Shown here piece by piece: positions 18,156 to 26,628 of a stretch of 64,000 nt of DNA (the stretch's first letter is position 1; the number at the start of each line of letters is the position of its first letter). Origin of the DNA: Bulleidia extructa W1219. GTDB lineage: Bacteria > Bacillota_I > Bacilli_A > Erysipelotrichales > Erysipelotrichaceae. Both the position numbers and the translations under genes were made by a program. The DNA lies in assembly GCF_000177375.1 (NCBI RefSeq), contig NZ_ADFR01000009.1, forward strand, positions 62,001-126,000, read 5' to 3'. The notes below the pieces were generated by a model that was not told the DNA's origin, made no database searches, and saw nothing but the letters and a program-made list of their open reading frames with translations.

Positions 18156-19003
18156 TCTTCTTCTTTTAAAAATGTCATAATTTCTTCTTTCCGATTCTCC
18201 ATATCTGAATAACCCAAATGATACAATTGTTGAGCCTGTTCAGGAGAGCCTTTCCAACGAGAAACCGGTACATTGACCGTTGGATAAACGTTTATAACCT
18301 GACCTTTTTTGATGTATTCATCAATCAGTTGTCTTTGTTTGTAATAATTAAGATGACGAACTGCATAATCTTTCGCTATTTGTGGATATTTTCGATACAC
18401 TATTTTCATTAAGCATTGCATCAAACCGCTAGATGGCTTGCGCACATAATCCGCTGCTTTTGTTGTAATTACTACCATATGAGTGCATCCTTGCTCAATG
18501 GCTCTTTCAATAGGAATCATCTTCGTAACCCCACCATCCAACAAATGTAGACCCTGGTATTCAATCACTTTTGCGGCTATCGGTAAAGAAGCCGAACCCA
18601 AGACCGTTTGAAGTTCCTCATCCACAGGGAAGTACTCCGTTTGTCCATGATCCAGTACATAGCACCCCACTTCCAATGGAGCCTTCTTTCCTACCAAATT
18701 CTTTCCGTCAAAGTGACCAATCCCGCGAAGATAATAGTCAAACAAACGCTTATAAGCGACATAGTGTCCTTCTTTTAATAAAGCTTTAATACCAACAATT
18801 TCCGGTGCAATAGAGTATTTCGTTGCTAAATCATAAGCTAACTGTTTCTGATTATCCCAATGCAACACTAAATAAATCGCTCCTGAGGAAATGCCAACCC
18901 CATAATCAAAGTGAATTTGTTGATCATAAAGCCACGCTAAAGCTCCTGCGGTATACGCTCCTCGAATCCCTCCGCCTTCTAATACTAATCCCAGTTTCTT
19001 CAT
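18152..19003 (-). CDS. Patatin-like phospholipase (RssA/YqhO type)
   Basis: A 283-residue cytoplasmic acyl-hydrolase-like protein with a Ser-Asp dyad. It shows the oxyanion glycines LEGGGIRGAYTAGAL at the N-terminus, nucleophile elbow GISSGAIY (Ser at about 41), and the Asp motif LLDGGVTKMIPI at about 155. Substrate is unknown. It converges with the VanY-like gene (4-base overlap of the ends) and follows cls by 12 bases, suggesting a lipid-related pair. Confidence 0.9.
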   Translation of the reverse strand: MKKLGLVLEGGGIRGAYTAGALAWLYDQQIHFDYGVGISSGAIYLVLHWDNQKQLAYDLATKYSIAPEIVGIKALLKEGHYVAYKRLFDYYLRGIGHFDGKNLVGKKAPLEVGCYVLDHGQTEYFPVDEELQTVLGSASLPIAAKVIEYQGLHLLDGGVTKMIPIERAIEQGCTHMVVITTKAADYVRKPSSGLMQCLMKIVYRKYPQIAKDYAVRHLNYYKQRQLIDEYIKKGQVINVYPTVNVPVSRWKGSPEQAQQLYHLGYSDMENRKEEIMTFLKEED

Positions 19004-19015
19004 TCTCTCTATCTC

Positions 19016-20539
19016 CTAAACCATTGGCACAAACAAATTTAAAATATCTCGGAAAAGACGCAACACTATGTTGGCTTTACATTTTTCTTGACTGATCCAT
19101 TCTGATTTTGCAATAGCTTCTTCAAAATTCCGACGCATCGCCAAAGCTGTTGGCCGATGCACAAATAACACTCCATTCTCAAAATGCAAAAAATAACTTC
19201 GATAATCGGTATTGATAGTTCCAACTAAACCAATCACATCGTCTACCACAATGTTCTTCGCATGATTAAATCCCGGTGTATATTCGTATATCTTAACACC
19301 AGCTTGAACCAGAACTTCATAATTCCCTCGAGTGATTTGAAAAACCCAGGCTTTATCCGGAATATGGGGAGTTAAGATACGTACATCCACTCCTCTTTTC
19401 GCTGCCAATACCAACAAATCACGAATAGTATCCGTAATTACTAAATAAGCTGAATCAATATAGATATATTTCTTAGCACAATTGATGAGATTAATGTGAA
19501 TATCCAACCCCAAGTTCTGACTATCCGTCGGAGTATCCGAAAAAGGTTGAAAAAAACCATCATTTTCCATAACATACTTCAAATCGTACTTTTCGTATTG
19601 CAACAGTTTTTTATCTTTCTTCAAATACGTCCACAAACCTAGAAACATACAGGTAAAAGACCATACCGCTTTTCCTTCTAGGCGAATAGCTGAATCCTTC
19701 CAATACCCAAAACGACGAATGTGATTGATGTACTCATCCGCAATATTCACACCTCCTGTATAGGCCACTCGATTATCCACCACTGCAATTTTTCGATGAT
19801 CACGGTTATTCATCTTAATGGATAAGGCGGGCTGTAAAGGATTAAAACGATATACTTCAATTCCCATTTCCCAAAGCTTTTTATCGTAACTCATTGGCAA
19901 CATAGCACTTCCAAAATCATCCATAATGATCTTGATTTCCACACCTTCTCTGACTTTCTCTTGCAAGATTTGGACAACCTGATCCCAAAGATAGCCATCT
20001 ATTACAATATAGTATTCTAAAAAAATAAAATGCTTCGCTGATTTCAAATCTTCTAAAAAGGAAATAACCCATTCTTCACCACTTGAAAAGTACGTAGCCT
20101 TTGTCCCTTCATACACAGGAAAATCACCATAATCTCGTCCAAAACGGAATAGAGGTTCTTCTTCCGGATAATGAATTTTTAATTGTTCGATGGCTGTTTC
20201 ATCTTGTGTGAATAAATCATTCATGGCTTGATTGGCTTTGACCGTCCCCCTGTCTAACTTGCGGGGTACTCGACGATTACCTGCCAACAAATAAATCGCA
20301 ACACCTGTCAAAGGAAAGGTTAATAGCACTAATAACCAAGCAATTTTATAGCGGGCATCACTTGGTCGGTTAATAATATATATCGCAAAAGCTAAAGCAA
20401 TGGCTCGAAAAATTCGATCAATGGAGCCATTATAATGCGAAGTGCCCGTCACAATCGAAAGGTATAAATAAAGCTGGATAAGGATCAATGGCCCAATCCA
20501 CATTAACTTTGACGATAAAATCTTCAATAATCGATGCAT
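19016..20539 (-). CDS. cls: Cardiolipin synthase
   Basis: This 507-residue PLD-superfamily membrane enzyme joins two phosphatidylglycerols to cardiolipin. Two N-terminal membrane segments (about 12-30, 38-85 region) are followed by two HKD motifs: HRKIAVVDNRVAYTGGVN at about 225 and HAKNIVVDDVIGLVGTIN at about 420. Length and order match bacterial Cls. Confidence 0.93.
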   Translation of the reverse strand: MHRLLKILSSKLMWIGPLILIQLYLYLSIVTGTSHYNGSIDRIFRAIALAFAIYIINRPSDARYKIAWLLVLLTFPLTGVAIYLLAGNRRVPRKLDRGTVKANQAMNDLFTQDETAIEQLKIHYPEEEPLFRFGRDYGDFPVYEGTKATYFSSGEEWVISFLEDLKSAKHFIFLEYYIVIDGYLWDQVVQILQEKVREGVEIKIIMDDFGSAMLPMSYDKKLWEMGIEVYRFNPLQPALSIKMNNRDHRKIAVVDNRVAYTGGVNIADEYINHIRRFGYWKDSAIRLEGKAVWSFTCMFLGLWTYLKKDKKLLQYEKYDLKYVMENDGFFQPFSDTPTDSQNLGLDIHINLINCAKKYIYIDSAYLVITDTIRDLLVLAAKRGVDVRILTPHIPDKAWVFQITRGNYEVLVQAGVKIYEYTPGFNHAKNIVVDDVIGLVGTINTDYRSYFLHFENGVLFVHRPTALAMRRNFEEAIAKSEWISQEKCKANIVLRLFRDILNLFVPMV

Positions 20540-20551
20540 ATACGCAAGTTA

Positions 20552-20992
20552 TTATACCAAATCTATCACGTAAATTCTTTTTCTTTTTTCTCCTCGTTTA
20601 TATAGCCAATGGCTCCTAGGCACATCTACTTCCTCTAAAAAACGAGTGGGTAATTTTTCAATGGTTTTTCGAGAAGGCATGTTCTCCGGACTACAAGTGA
20701 TAAAAACAGAATAAGCCAGTTCATATTCATTCACAAATTCTAATAAAAGTCGTGTGGCTTTTAAAGCATAATGGTGTCCTCGATACGCAAAACCAATTCG
20801 ATATCCAATATTACCGGCATAATAAATAATTTCATAAGGACCAGTTCGATAATCTACATAACCAACACGAATATTTTGATGGACAATCGAAAAAGAATAG
20901 CAGCGTTGCCGATGAAACCACCCTCTTTCTTCAATGGATTCTAACTGTATTGTTATTTCACCATCACTATTTTGATACGCCATCAGGTTCAT
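20552..20992 (-). CDS. GNAT-family acetyltransferase
   Basis: A 146-residue GNAT-like protein. The fold is suggested by VGYVDYRTGPYEIIYYAGNI followed by GYRIGFAYRGHHYALKAT, a variant of the acetyl-CoA loop. It then has a long helix (LLLEFVNEYEL) and VFITCSPENMPSRKTIEKLP, the typical strand with Asn and Ser. Substrate unknown. It lies 12 bases upstream of cls. Confidence 0.8.
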   Translation of the reverse strand: MNLMAYQNSDGEITIQLESIEERGWFHRQRCYSFSIVHQNIRVGYVDYRTGPYEIIYYAGNIGYRIGFAYRGHHYALKATRLLLEFVNEYELAYSVFITCSPENMPSRKTIEKLPTRFLEEVDVPRSHWLYKRGEKRKRIYVIDLV

Positions 20993-21290
20993 GATTCCAT
21001 TATATAGCTTATTTTATATTTTTTAAAAATCATCTGATATCCTTTAAAATAAATCCGTAATCTATTTTTCTTTACTGGTTTCTAACAAAAGCATCTTGCT
21101 TTTTCATTTTTTCAAACGTGGAAACAGCTTATATTTTTGACATATATTGACACCGCATCTTCATATCTCACATAATCAAAAATATCATACATAGATTCTT
21201 AACAGCCCCCTCTTTCTAAACTGGGTTCCCTTAATGAAGCAACTTTTTTGTTTGGAAAATATATTGGCCAGCGAATACTTATCTTCTCAT
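20993..21290. other. Intergenic stretch without a recognisable gene
   Basis: AT-rich spacer at the border between core genes and the accessory block. The only frame of note is a 26-codon minus-strand ORF (21112-21192) with no ribosome site. No clear terminator or promoter is visible. Confidence 0.5.
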
Positions 21291-21842
21291 TCACCCCACA
21301 ATCAATTCTGATAATTCTAAATCTGATAAAACAGAATCTGTATATAGCTTTCTCAACAAATTATCATCGAATTTTATAGAGTAATATTCTGTAACAAATT
21401 CTCGGAATCTTTCATACGTATCAAAAGCATATCCTAATAACCAATGACCTCCATCGTTTTCATCCGTTTGATTTTGATGAACTTCTCCATCATACCAAAT
21501 GAAAAATGTTGTCTTATCCCTTTCGGTTACTGAAAAAAGATTTATCAATTTCTCATCAATTCCTTCGTACATCTTATCGATAATGTTCTGATTCCATTTG
21601 TCGGCAGTAAATTGATTCAGACTGTTTTCGTGTGCGAAGCCTTTTACCAACACCGCCGTTTCTGTAAAGATTACAGATAATGAATCTCCTGCTCCATTAT
21701 CAATAACATATTTGAGATTCGATCCAAGTTTCTTCTTTCTGACCAATCTCAAGTCATCTTCTGATGAGGCAGTCAAAGCATTGTCTAAAACATATAGTGC
21801 CTCCAAGCTTGTATGCATATTATCCCAATCCATATACTTCAT
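21291..21842 (-). CDS. Hypothetical protein, 183 aa
   Basis: A soluble, acidic protein with no membrane segment, preceded by an AGGAAAG-type ribosome site. Notable stretches are MHTSLEALYVLDNALTASSE, KYVIDNGAGDSLSVIFTE, VLVKGFAHE and GGHWLLGYAFDTYERF. I do not recognise a named family. Its solitary position in a decayed accessory block next to another remnant is reminiscent of immunity genes left from toxin loci, but that is only a guess. Confidence 0.6.
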   Translation of the reverse strand: MKYMDWDNMHTSLEALYVLDNALTASSEDDLRLVRKKKLGSNLKYVIDNGAGDSLSVIFTETAVLVKGFAHENSLNQFTADKWNQNIIDKMYEGIDEKLINLFSVTERDKTTFFIWYDGEVHQNQTDENDGGHWLLGYAFDTYERFREFVTEYYSIKFDDNLLRKLYTDSVLSDLELSELIVG

Positions 21843-22056
21843 ATTGTCTTTCCTCCATGTTTTAAGAAACAGTTTCCTGTTCCTTTAGTTCAAAAGAATG
21901 CTCTCATTCAATCTATAAATGTCAAATAATTTAAGGATGTCTGTTTATGGTTGATACCTTCAAACCTTATTGAATAATATCAAAAGTAATGATAAGTGAA
22001 CCTTGCTTTCCACCATCCAATTTTTTCCTGCCAATCAATCCACATAAACTACTAAT
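21843..22056. other. Spacer with no feature seen
   Basis: AT-rich sequence with short broken frames on both strands. No intact gene, RNA or repeat is recognised. Confidence 0.4.
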
Positions 22057-22240
22057 TTATATAGACAAGATTTTTGCAATATATATGATTTCAAATAGCA
22101 CCTCAGTGTCTATTTTTTCATCTCAGACCAAAGTTTCTTTTCCATACAAAAAATCATTGCTCTTTTTATAACCTATTTCTCCCTCAACATAATATCTCCA
22201 TTCTAGAACATCTCCAAATGCTTCAACACATTTGCAATCA
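22057..22240 (-). pseudogene. Truncated gene remnant
   Basis: Read on the minus strand from 22240, the frame gives DCKCVEAFGDVLEWRYYVEG then EIGYKKSNDFLYGKETLV, an internal TGA (22123-22125), and DEKIDTEVLFEIIYIAKILS before a TAA. The composition is protein-like across the stop. The 5' part is missing exactly where the ~46-bp repeat begins. It appears to be a gene cut by insertion or deletion and then decayed. Function unknown. Confidence 0.5.
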
Positions 22241-22242
22241 CT

Positions 22243-22290
22243 CCAGAAAGCGTTTTGCTAAGTACCTTTTTTGATTTATTGACGCTTTTC
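22243..22290. repeat. Direct repeat, copy A (~46 bp)
   Basis: It begins CCAGAAAGCGTTTTGCTAAG and matches copy B at 26257-26303 with about three differences, the first 23 bases being identical. On the minus strand it follows the terminator of the cargo operon and abuts a truncated gene, exactly as copy B does. Confidence 0.85.
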
Positions 22291-22305
22291 TTTTTAATTT
22301 TAAGC

Positions 22306-22342
22306 AAAGAAAAAGACGATAGATTTTTATTTTTCTATCGCC
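22306..22342 (-). terminator. Terminator of the WYL-regulated operon
   Basis: The stem CGATAG/CTATCG with an A/T-rich loop (22317-22340) is followed by T-rich sequence on the minus strand, just past the radical-SAM pseudogene. It nearly repeats the terminator at 5557-5592. Confidence 0.7.
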
Positions 22343-22371
22343 TCATAATCATAGATATTTAATTCCGTTAG

Positions 22372-23246
22372 TCAAACTTCATCAAAAAAACTAAGCTGCT
22401 TTGAGATGTCCTTTCCCTCAAATAGTCCCAAATAGTTAAATATTGCTTCATTATCATGAACGATACCGTTCCGCTCACAGAATTCGTGAAATACACCCAT
22501 TAGTTTTTTATTGTTTACGCTGTTTGCTACATAATTGTTTCCGTATTCTCTGATGTATCGTTCTTTCAGCTTTGGAAACTTTTTATCTAACTGCGAATAA
22601 AAATACTCTCTATTTCCCTCTTTGAGTGTAACTCCCATACCAAAGCATATTATTCCAAACACTTTTGCTTCCTTGCAATAATTTAAAATACCAATAATGT
22701 TTCCCTCCGTATCGTTGATAAATGGCAGTATCGGAGTTAGCCAAACTACTGTTGGTATTCCTTCATCACGCAATATTTTTAATGCTTCAACCCTTTCTTT
22801 CGTTGTTGAAACATTAGGCTCTATCTTTTTACAAAGTTCTTCATCATAAGTTGTTAATGTCATTTGAATAACGCATTTTGCTTTTGAATTTATTTCTTCA
22901 AATAAATCTAAATCCCTTAAAACATTAGCTGACTTTGTTATAAGCGTTACACCGAAGCCATATTTATTATCTCAAGTGCCTGTCTTGTATAATTTAGTCC
23001 AAGTTCCTCTTCAATGTATGGATCAGTCATAGAACCTAAACCAATCATACATTTTTTCCGCTTTCGTTTTAGGTCCTCTTCCAAAAGACTGATTCCATTT
23101 TCCTTTACTTCTACATCTTCAAATTTGTGGTTCATCCGGTAGCAGTTGCTTCTTGAGTCGCAATAAATACAACCGTGAGTGCAGCCTCTGAACAAATTCA
23201 TTCCATTTTTTGAAGATAATATTCCTTTTACCTTTGTAAAATGCAC
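22372..23246 (-). pseudogene. SplB-like radical SAM protein, frameshifted
   Basis: The first 98 residues (from 23246) hold the cluster motif FRGCTHGCIYCDS (CX3CX2C) and GLGSMTDPYIEEELGLNYTR, then run out of frame near 22970. The other frame continues KYGFGVTLITKSANVLRDLD and the rest of the protein (VVWLTPILPFINDTEGNI, GVFHEFCERNG) to 22372. One lost base in the AATAAATAT region explains it. Members resemble spore photoproduct lyase-like radical SAM proteins (COG1533) whose roles are mostly unknown. It is last in the WYL-regulated set. Confidence 0.8.
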
Positions 23247-23264
23247 TTTACTATCCTATTCCAA

Positions 23265-23807
23265 TTATTTTGATTTGCATTTTTTCTGATGGGCTTTTAA
23301 TTTTTTCATTGCCCAATCATAATGGCTTGCAGTGGTACTTACAAAATAGGAACCCAGTGTACTCCCCCCTGTCCACTTGTAGACGCCTTTGGAAAACAAT
23401 TCTTCACTTGTAAATTTTTCAGCCAACTCTAAAACATCTCTATGGGATTTATGAAACATTTTAGTTGCGTCTTCAAGAGAAGTATTTTGATGTTTCTTCC
23501 AAAATTCTACATTCATATCTCCATAAGTTTTCCAATTGTACGGCTCAGGCAAAAACGGTTTTTCTTCTCCCTTTTGATTGAAATGTACCCAATTCAAAAT
23601 AAGCTGATGCCATTCATAGAGATGGATTAAAACATCTCTTAGATTCTTATCTCTTTTCCAGTGGGCTTCTTTTTTCTTTTCATCTTTTGAAAAGTCAAAT
23701 GGTGTATTTAACTCTTCCTCAGTCATCTTTGAGATAAATAAATTTAACTTTTCATAGTTTTCCTTAGCAGCAATCATTAAATCATTTTTTGTCGTTGGTC
23801 TTGGCAT
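23265..23807 (-). CDS. ClbS/DfsB-family four-helix protein
   Basis: A 180-residue DUF1706 protein of the DinB-like four-helix fold. It begins MPRPTTKNDLMIAAKENYEK and has the conserved LIHLYEWHQLILNW and KWTGGSTLGSYFVSTTASHYDWA (given here in parts), with histidines at the usual places. ClbS, a relative, protects cells from the genotoxin colibactin; most others are uncharacterised. It lies 6 bases after the zinc-ribbon gene and shares its promoter. Confidence 0.85.
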   Translation of the reverse strand: MPRPTTKNDLMIAAKENYEKLNLFISKMTEEELNTPFDFSKDEKKKEAHWKRDKNLRDVLIHLYEWHQLILNWVHFNQKGEEKPFLPEPYNWKTYGDMNVEFWKKHQNTSLEDATKMFHKSHRDVLELAEKFTSEELFSKGVYKWTGGSTLGSYFVSTTASHYDWAMKKLKAHQKKCKSK

Positions 23808-23813
23808 AATTTT

Positions 23814-24077
23814 TTACTCCTTCCATCTCTTTAGAGTTGGGAAAAACTCCATCATCATTTTTCTTGCACTATCTTCATTCATATCTTTATTGGCTTCGAC
23901 TACATGAGGAACGCATATCTCAATCATTTCCTCCATTGTTCCCTTAAAAGTAAATTCGCCTTTCTCAAAGCAATGCTTACAATAATCTTCATTTACGCTT
24001 CCATCTGAATTTGTACCATAAAGCTCTGTTCCCTCTCCCATAGGCATGCCACAGCATTGACAATATTTCGTATCCAT
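23814..24077 (-). CDS. Zinc-ribbon protein, 87 aa
   Basis: It begins MDTKYCQCCGMPMGEGTELY and has a second pair DYCKHCFEKGEF, giving a four-Cys treble/ribbon site. A helical C-terminus follows (EEMIEICVPHVVEA, MMMEFFPTLKRW). These small putative zinc-ribbon proteins often accompany WYL regulators and DinB-like proteins; function unknown. The AGGAGG site is well placed and the operator at 24126-24150 lies upstream. Confidence 0.85.
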   Translation of the reverse strand: MDTKYCQCCGMPMGEGTELYGTNSDGSVNEDYCKHCFEKGEFTFKGTMEEMIEICVPHVVEANKDMNEDSARKMMMEFFPTLKRWKE

Positions 24078-24108
24078 TTTTTATTCCTCCTTATCTTTAT
24101 TTAAGATA

Positions 24109-24150
24109 ATTATATCTCACCATACTTGACACCATCTGTCATATTATATA
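24109..24150 (-). promoter_or_regulatory. Promoter and operator of the zinc-ribbon/ClbS operon
   Basis: The operator TTGACA-N5-TGTCATATTAT (24126-24146) overlaps the yafY stop codon. A minus-strand -10 TATAAT lies at 24109-24114, so the operator covers the -35 area. The same pattern stands before the regulator gene itself, with matching spacing. Confidence 0.7.
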
Positions 24151-25038
24151 TTTTTCTGCCATTTTATTTATCATTTTTTTAATTTGCATTCTAACTTCTT
24201 CAGGTTCCAATACTTCTGCTTCATCTCCAAATGAAAAAATATAATTATATAAGTTATAGTCATTCGGTATTTCTATTTCAGTATATAAATTTCCGTCATT
24301 ATCTTCTGTAATTTCTCCGTTTAGTTCATCATATACCCTGAAAGCAACTTTTCGATCAAACTTAACTTTTATATTCACTGTATTCTCATGTGGCGTTTCT
24401 TTTTTGAGTATTACATCTTCAAAGTTGTCATCAAACTTTTCAGTATGGATTTCTAAATTCTTTATCCTGGACAATTTGAAATATCTGAAATCATTTCTGA
24501 GTAAACATAGGGCATATAGATACCAATCCTGACTCTTGAAAAGTAATCTCACAGGTTTAACACTTCTGTCTGTTTCTTTTTCATTGCTGCTAAAATATGT
24601 GAATGAAATAATGTTTTTACTTAAAATTGCAGATTTGATATCATCAAATGTTTTTTCATACATCTTATTGTTTTGCCAATTATTAAAGTCAACCTCTATC
24701 CAACTGGTATTTTTCATTTTAAAGAGTGCAGAGAGTTTTGTTAGGAGCTCATTCTCACGCTGTATTGTGGTATTATCCAATCCTTGAAGAGCTGACATAA
24801 TCTGTTGTTTCTCGTTTTCAGACAGTAGTGATTTACTAAGCACAAAATCTTCAGCAATTTCTATTCCACCACCCTTTCCTTGCAACGCATAGATGGGAAT
24901 ACCTGCACTGCTGATAGAGTCAATATCTCGATATATTGTCCTGACTGACACCTCAAATTTATCTGCAAGTTCACTTGCCGTAACTTTTCCCTTTTCTAAA
25001 ATATAATATAGTATCCTAAATAGCCTATTATCTTTCAT
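24139..25038 (-). CDS. YafY-type HTH-WYL transcriptional regulator
   Basis: A 299-residue regulator starting MKDNRLFRILYYILEKGKVT behind GGAGATG; an ATG 45 bases upstream lies inside the promoter and is less likely. The N-terminal HTH_11 domain is seen in TASELADKFEVSVRTIYRDI. The central WYL domain has SQDWYLYALCLLRNDFRYFKLSRI, and a WCX tail follows. WYL proteins sense nucleic acids or small ligands. It probably controls itself and the genes that follow through the shared operator. Confidence 0.9.
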   Translation of the reverse strand: MKDNRLFRILYYILEKGKVTASELADKFEVSVRTIYRDIDSISSAGIPIYALQGKGGGIEIAEDFVLSKSLLSENEKQQIMSALQGLDNTTIQRENELLTKLSALFKMKNTSWIEVDFNNWQNNKMYEKTFDDIKSAILSKNIISFTYFSSNEKETDRSVKPVRLLFKSQDWYLYALCLLRNDFRYFKLSRIKNLEIHTEKFDDNFEDVILKKETPHENTVNIKVKFDRKVAFRVYDELNGEITEDNDGNLYTEIEIPNDYNLYNYIFSFGDEAEVLEPEEVRMQIKKMINKMAEKYII

Positions 25039-25060
25039 CGTTTTAACATCTCCTATAATT

Positions 25061-25100
25061 ATTATACCACTATAACTTGACATATGTTGTCATATTATTA
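25061..25100 (-). promoter_or_regulatory. Promoter and operator of the WYL regulator gene
   Basis: The operator TTGACA-N5-TGTCATATTAT (25077-25097) contains the inverted repeat TGACA/TGTCA. A -10 TATAAT lies at 25061-25066 on the minus strand, followed by GGAGATG. It is the same arrangement as at 24109-24150. Confidence 0.7.
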
Positions 25101-25242
25101 AATATTTTTCCAAATCATGGTAGTACTACTTATCTCTCCTATTCACTGTTATAAAAATAGTCAAAGTTCATTCTTCCGTCTCGCTAAAATTAAATTTATT
25201 TCACCCAATATTATTATTGTTAGATTTATATTTTACTAAGTT

Positions 25243-26256
25243 TTACAACCCTAACTCTTGCTTCTTTACCTTTGTTAATCCTCTCTTTTCTTGCAGTAAT
25301 TTATCTATACAGCTTCTAACACTTTCAGCCTGTTCCACTTCTTTTCGTATATCTGTGATTTGAGAATATAGAGTATCTTTTTCTTTCCTCAAAGTGCCTA
25401 TTTCTGATTTCCATTTGGATATATTTATGGTTTTGCTTTCTCCTAAATGCTCTTTCAGATATTTTTTGGCACTTTCAAATAAAATAATCTCTGCGGTATG
25501 TTCATTGTAGAAAGTATCTTGTTTGTTTTTCTTTAGCTTGGTATAGGCTTTATAGGTATCTTTATGCTTCAAATATTTCTCGGCGTGGTCGATAAGTTGT
25601 ACTCTATCATCTATTTTCTTTTCGGTATCTTTAATAGTTCTTGTAGTCTTGTAGTTCTTATCTCTTAAAGTAACTATGTTTTCTTTCAGTTCAGATAAGG
25701 AAATGATGTTTTTTTCTTTTAAGAATTGATAGCTTTCGATGTATTGTTCTAAATCTGTATTATGGTTATCTGCATTTTTACGGATAAGATTTTCAAAAAC
25801 GGATAGCAAATTTTCTTTGGATTGGAGGGTAGATTTGAGATTATCAGTTTCTGCTTTTTCTTCTTTTCCTATTCCCCTTATCCAATTTAACAAGGCTTTT
25901 ATTCTTCTTGAGATTTCTCTTAAAATCATGTTTTGATGTTTGATTTCTCGGTTGATATTTCCTCTGTCGGTGGCTATGCCTTTCTTTTCCATTTGGGTAG
26001 CTGATACGCCTAAATGAATGGTCGGTATTTGTTCTATGCCTTGTCTTTGATAGGAACGGTGATCTACTTTTTCTTGTATGCTATTTTCTTCAAGATATTT
26101 GTTTGTAATGTCTGCCCATGCTTTTCGCCAATGTTCTGCTTTGTCTTGCTCATTCCAATTCACTGTATTGATTTTTCTTGTCTTGTAATTTCCATTTTTG
26201 AGTTTTACTTTTTCTCCGTTTTCATCAAGGATATATTCTTTTTTTGATTTTGCTCC
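25243..26256 (-). pseudogene. MobA/MobL relaxase, 5'-truncated C-terminal part
   Basis: The frame is open from the repeat junction at 26256 and begins GAKSKKEYILDENGEKVKLK, then NWNEQDKAEHWRKAWADITN. That is the conserved middle of MobA/MobL relaxases. A long coiled-coil C-terminus follows. The nuclease N-terminus (about 180 residues) is absent, replaced by the ~46-bp repeat and a cargo unit, so the fragment cannot nick DNA. An internal ATG at 26163 would give 306 residues if translated. Confidence 0.85.
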
Positions 26257-26303
26257 CCAGAAAGCGTTTTGCTAAGTACTTTTTTTATTTATTGATGCTT
26301 TTT
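26257..26303. repeat. Direct repeat, copy B (~46 bp)
   Basis: Second copy of the unit at 22243. It sits between the truncated relaxase and the terminator of the methyltransferase cassette, in the same orientation as copy A. Confidence 0.85.
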
Positions 26304-26322
26304 CTTTTGACATTTTGATTTT

Positions 26323-26356
26323 AAAAAACAGTAAACTGATTTACAATTTACTGTTT
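26323..26356 (-). terminator. Terminator of the methyltransferase cassette
   Basis: The stem AACAGTAAA/TTTACTGTT (26327-26335/26347-26355) has a T run on the minus-strand 3' side. It has the same stem as the terminator at 665-698. Confidence 0.75.
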
Positions 26357-26397
26357 CTCAAATTGTTATATTCAATTAGACAAACTGAAGTTTATAA

Positions 26398-26592
26398 TCA
26401 TCTCTTTTTCTTGATGAAGTAAGTAATAGCACTCAGTACGCAAATCAAAACAACACAGAAAAAAACCAATCTAATCAGCACTGTTGGTGTCGGTATATCA
26501 CCAAAATGATACCAACTCATAGCCGCAAAGAAGAAGAATGTCGTAATTACTGATACTATTACCACAAAAATATATGGAATTATTTTTTTCAT
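26398..26592 (-). CDS. Small membrane protein, 64 aa
   Basis: It begins MKKIIPYIFVVIVSVITTFF after GGAGGTGATGACC and has two hydrophobic segments and a KKKR tail. Upstream in-frame ATGs are less well spaced from the ribosome site. Function unknown. It lies 36 bases after the methyltransferase gene and shares its terminator. Confidence 0.6.
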   Translation of the reverse strand: MKKIIPYIFVVIVSVITTFFFFAAMSWYHFGDIPTPTVLIRLVFFCVVLICVLSAITYFIKKKR

Positions 26593-26628
26593 GGTCATCA
26601 CCTCCCACAATTTCAAATTTATCTATTC

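Noticed and set aside
21112-21192. 26-codon minus-strand ORF beginning MYDIFDYV in the 20.99-21.29 kb gap
   Set aside because: It has no ribosome site and no recognisable family, and the gap is AT-rich where short frames are expected.
22372-22863. C-terminal half of the radical SAM protein as a separate gene
   Set aside because: It lacks the cluster motif and starts mid-domain; the N-terminal half lies directly upstream in another frame.
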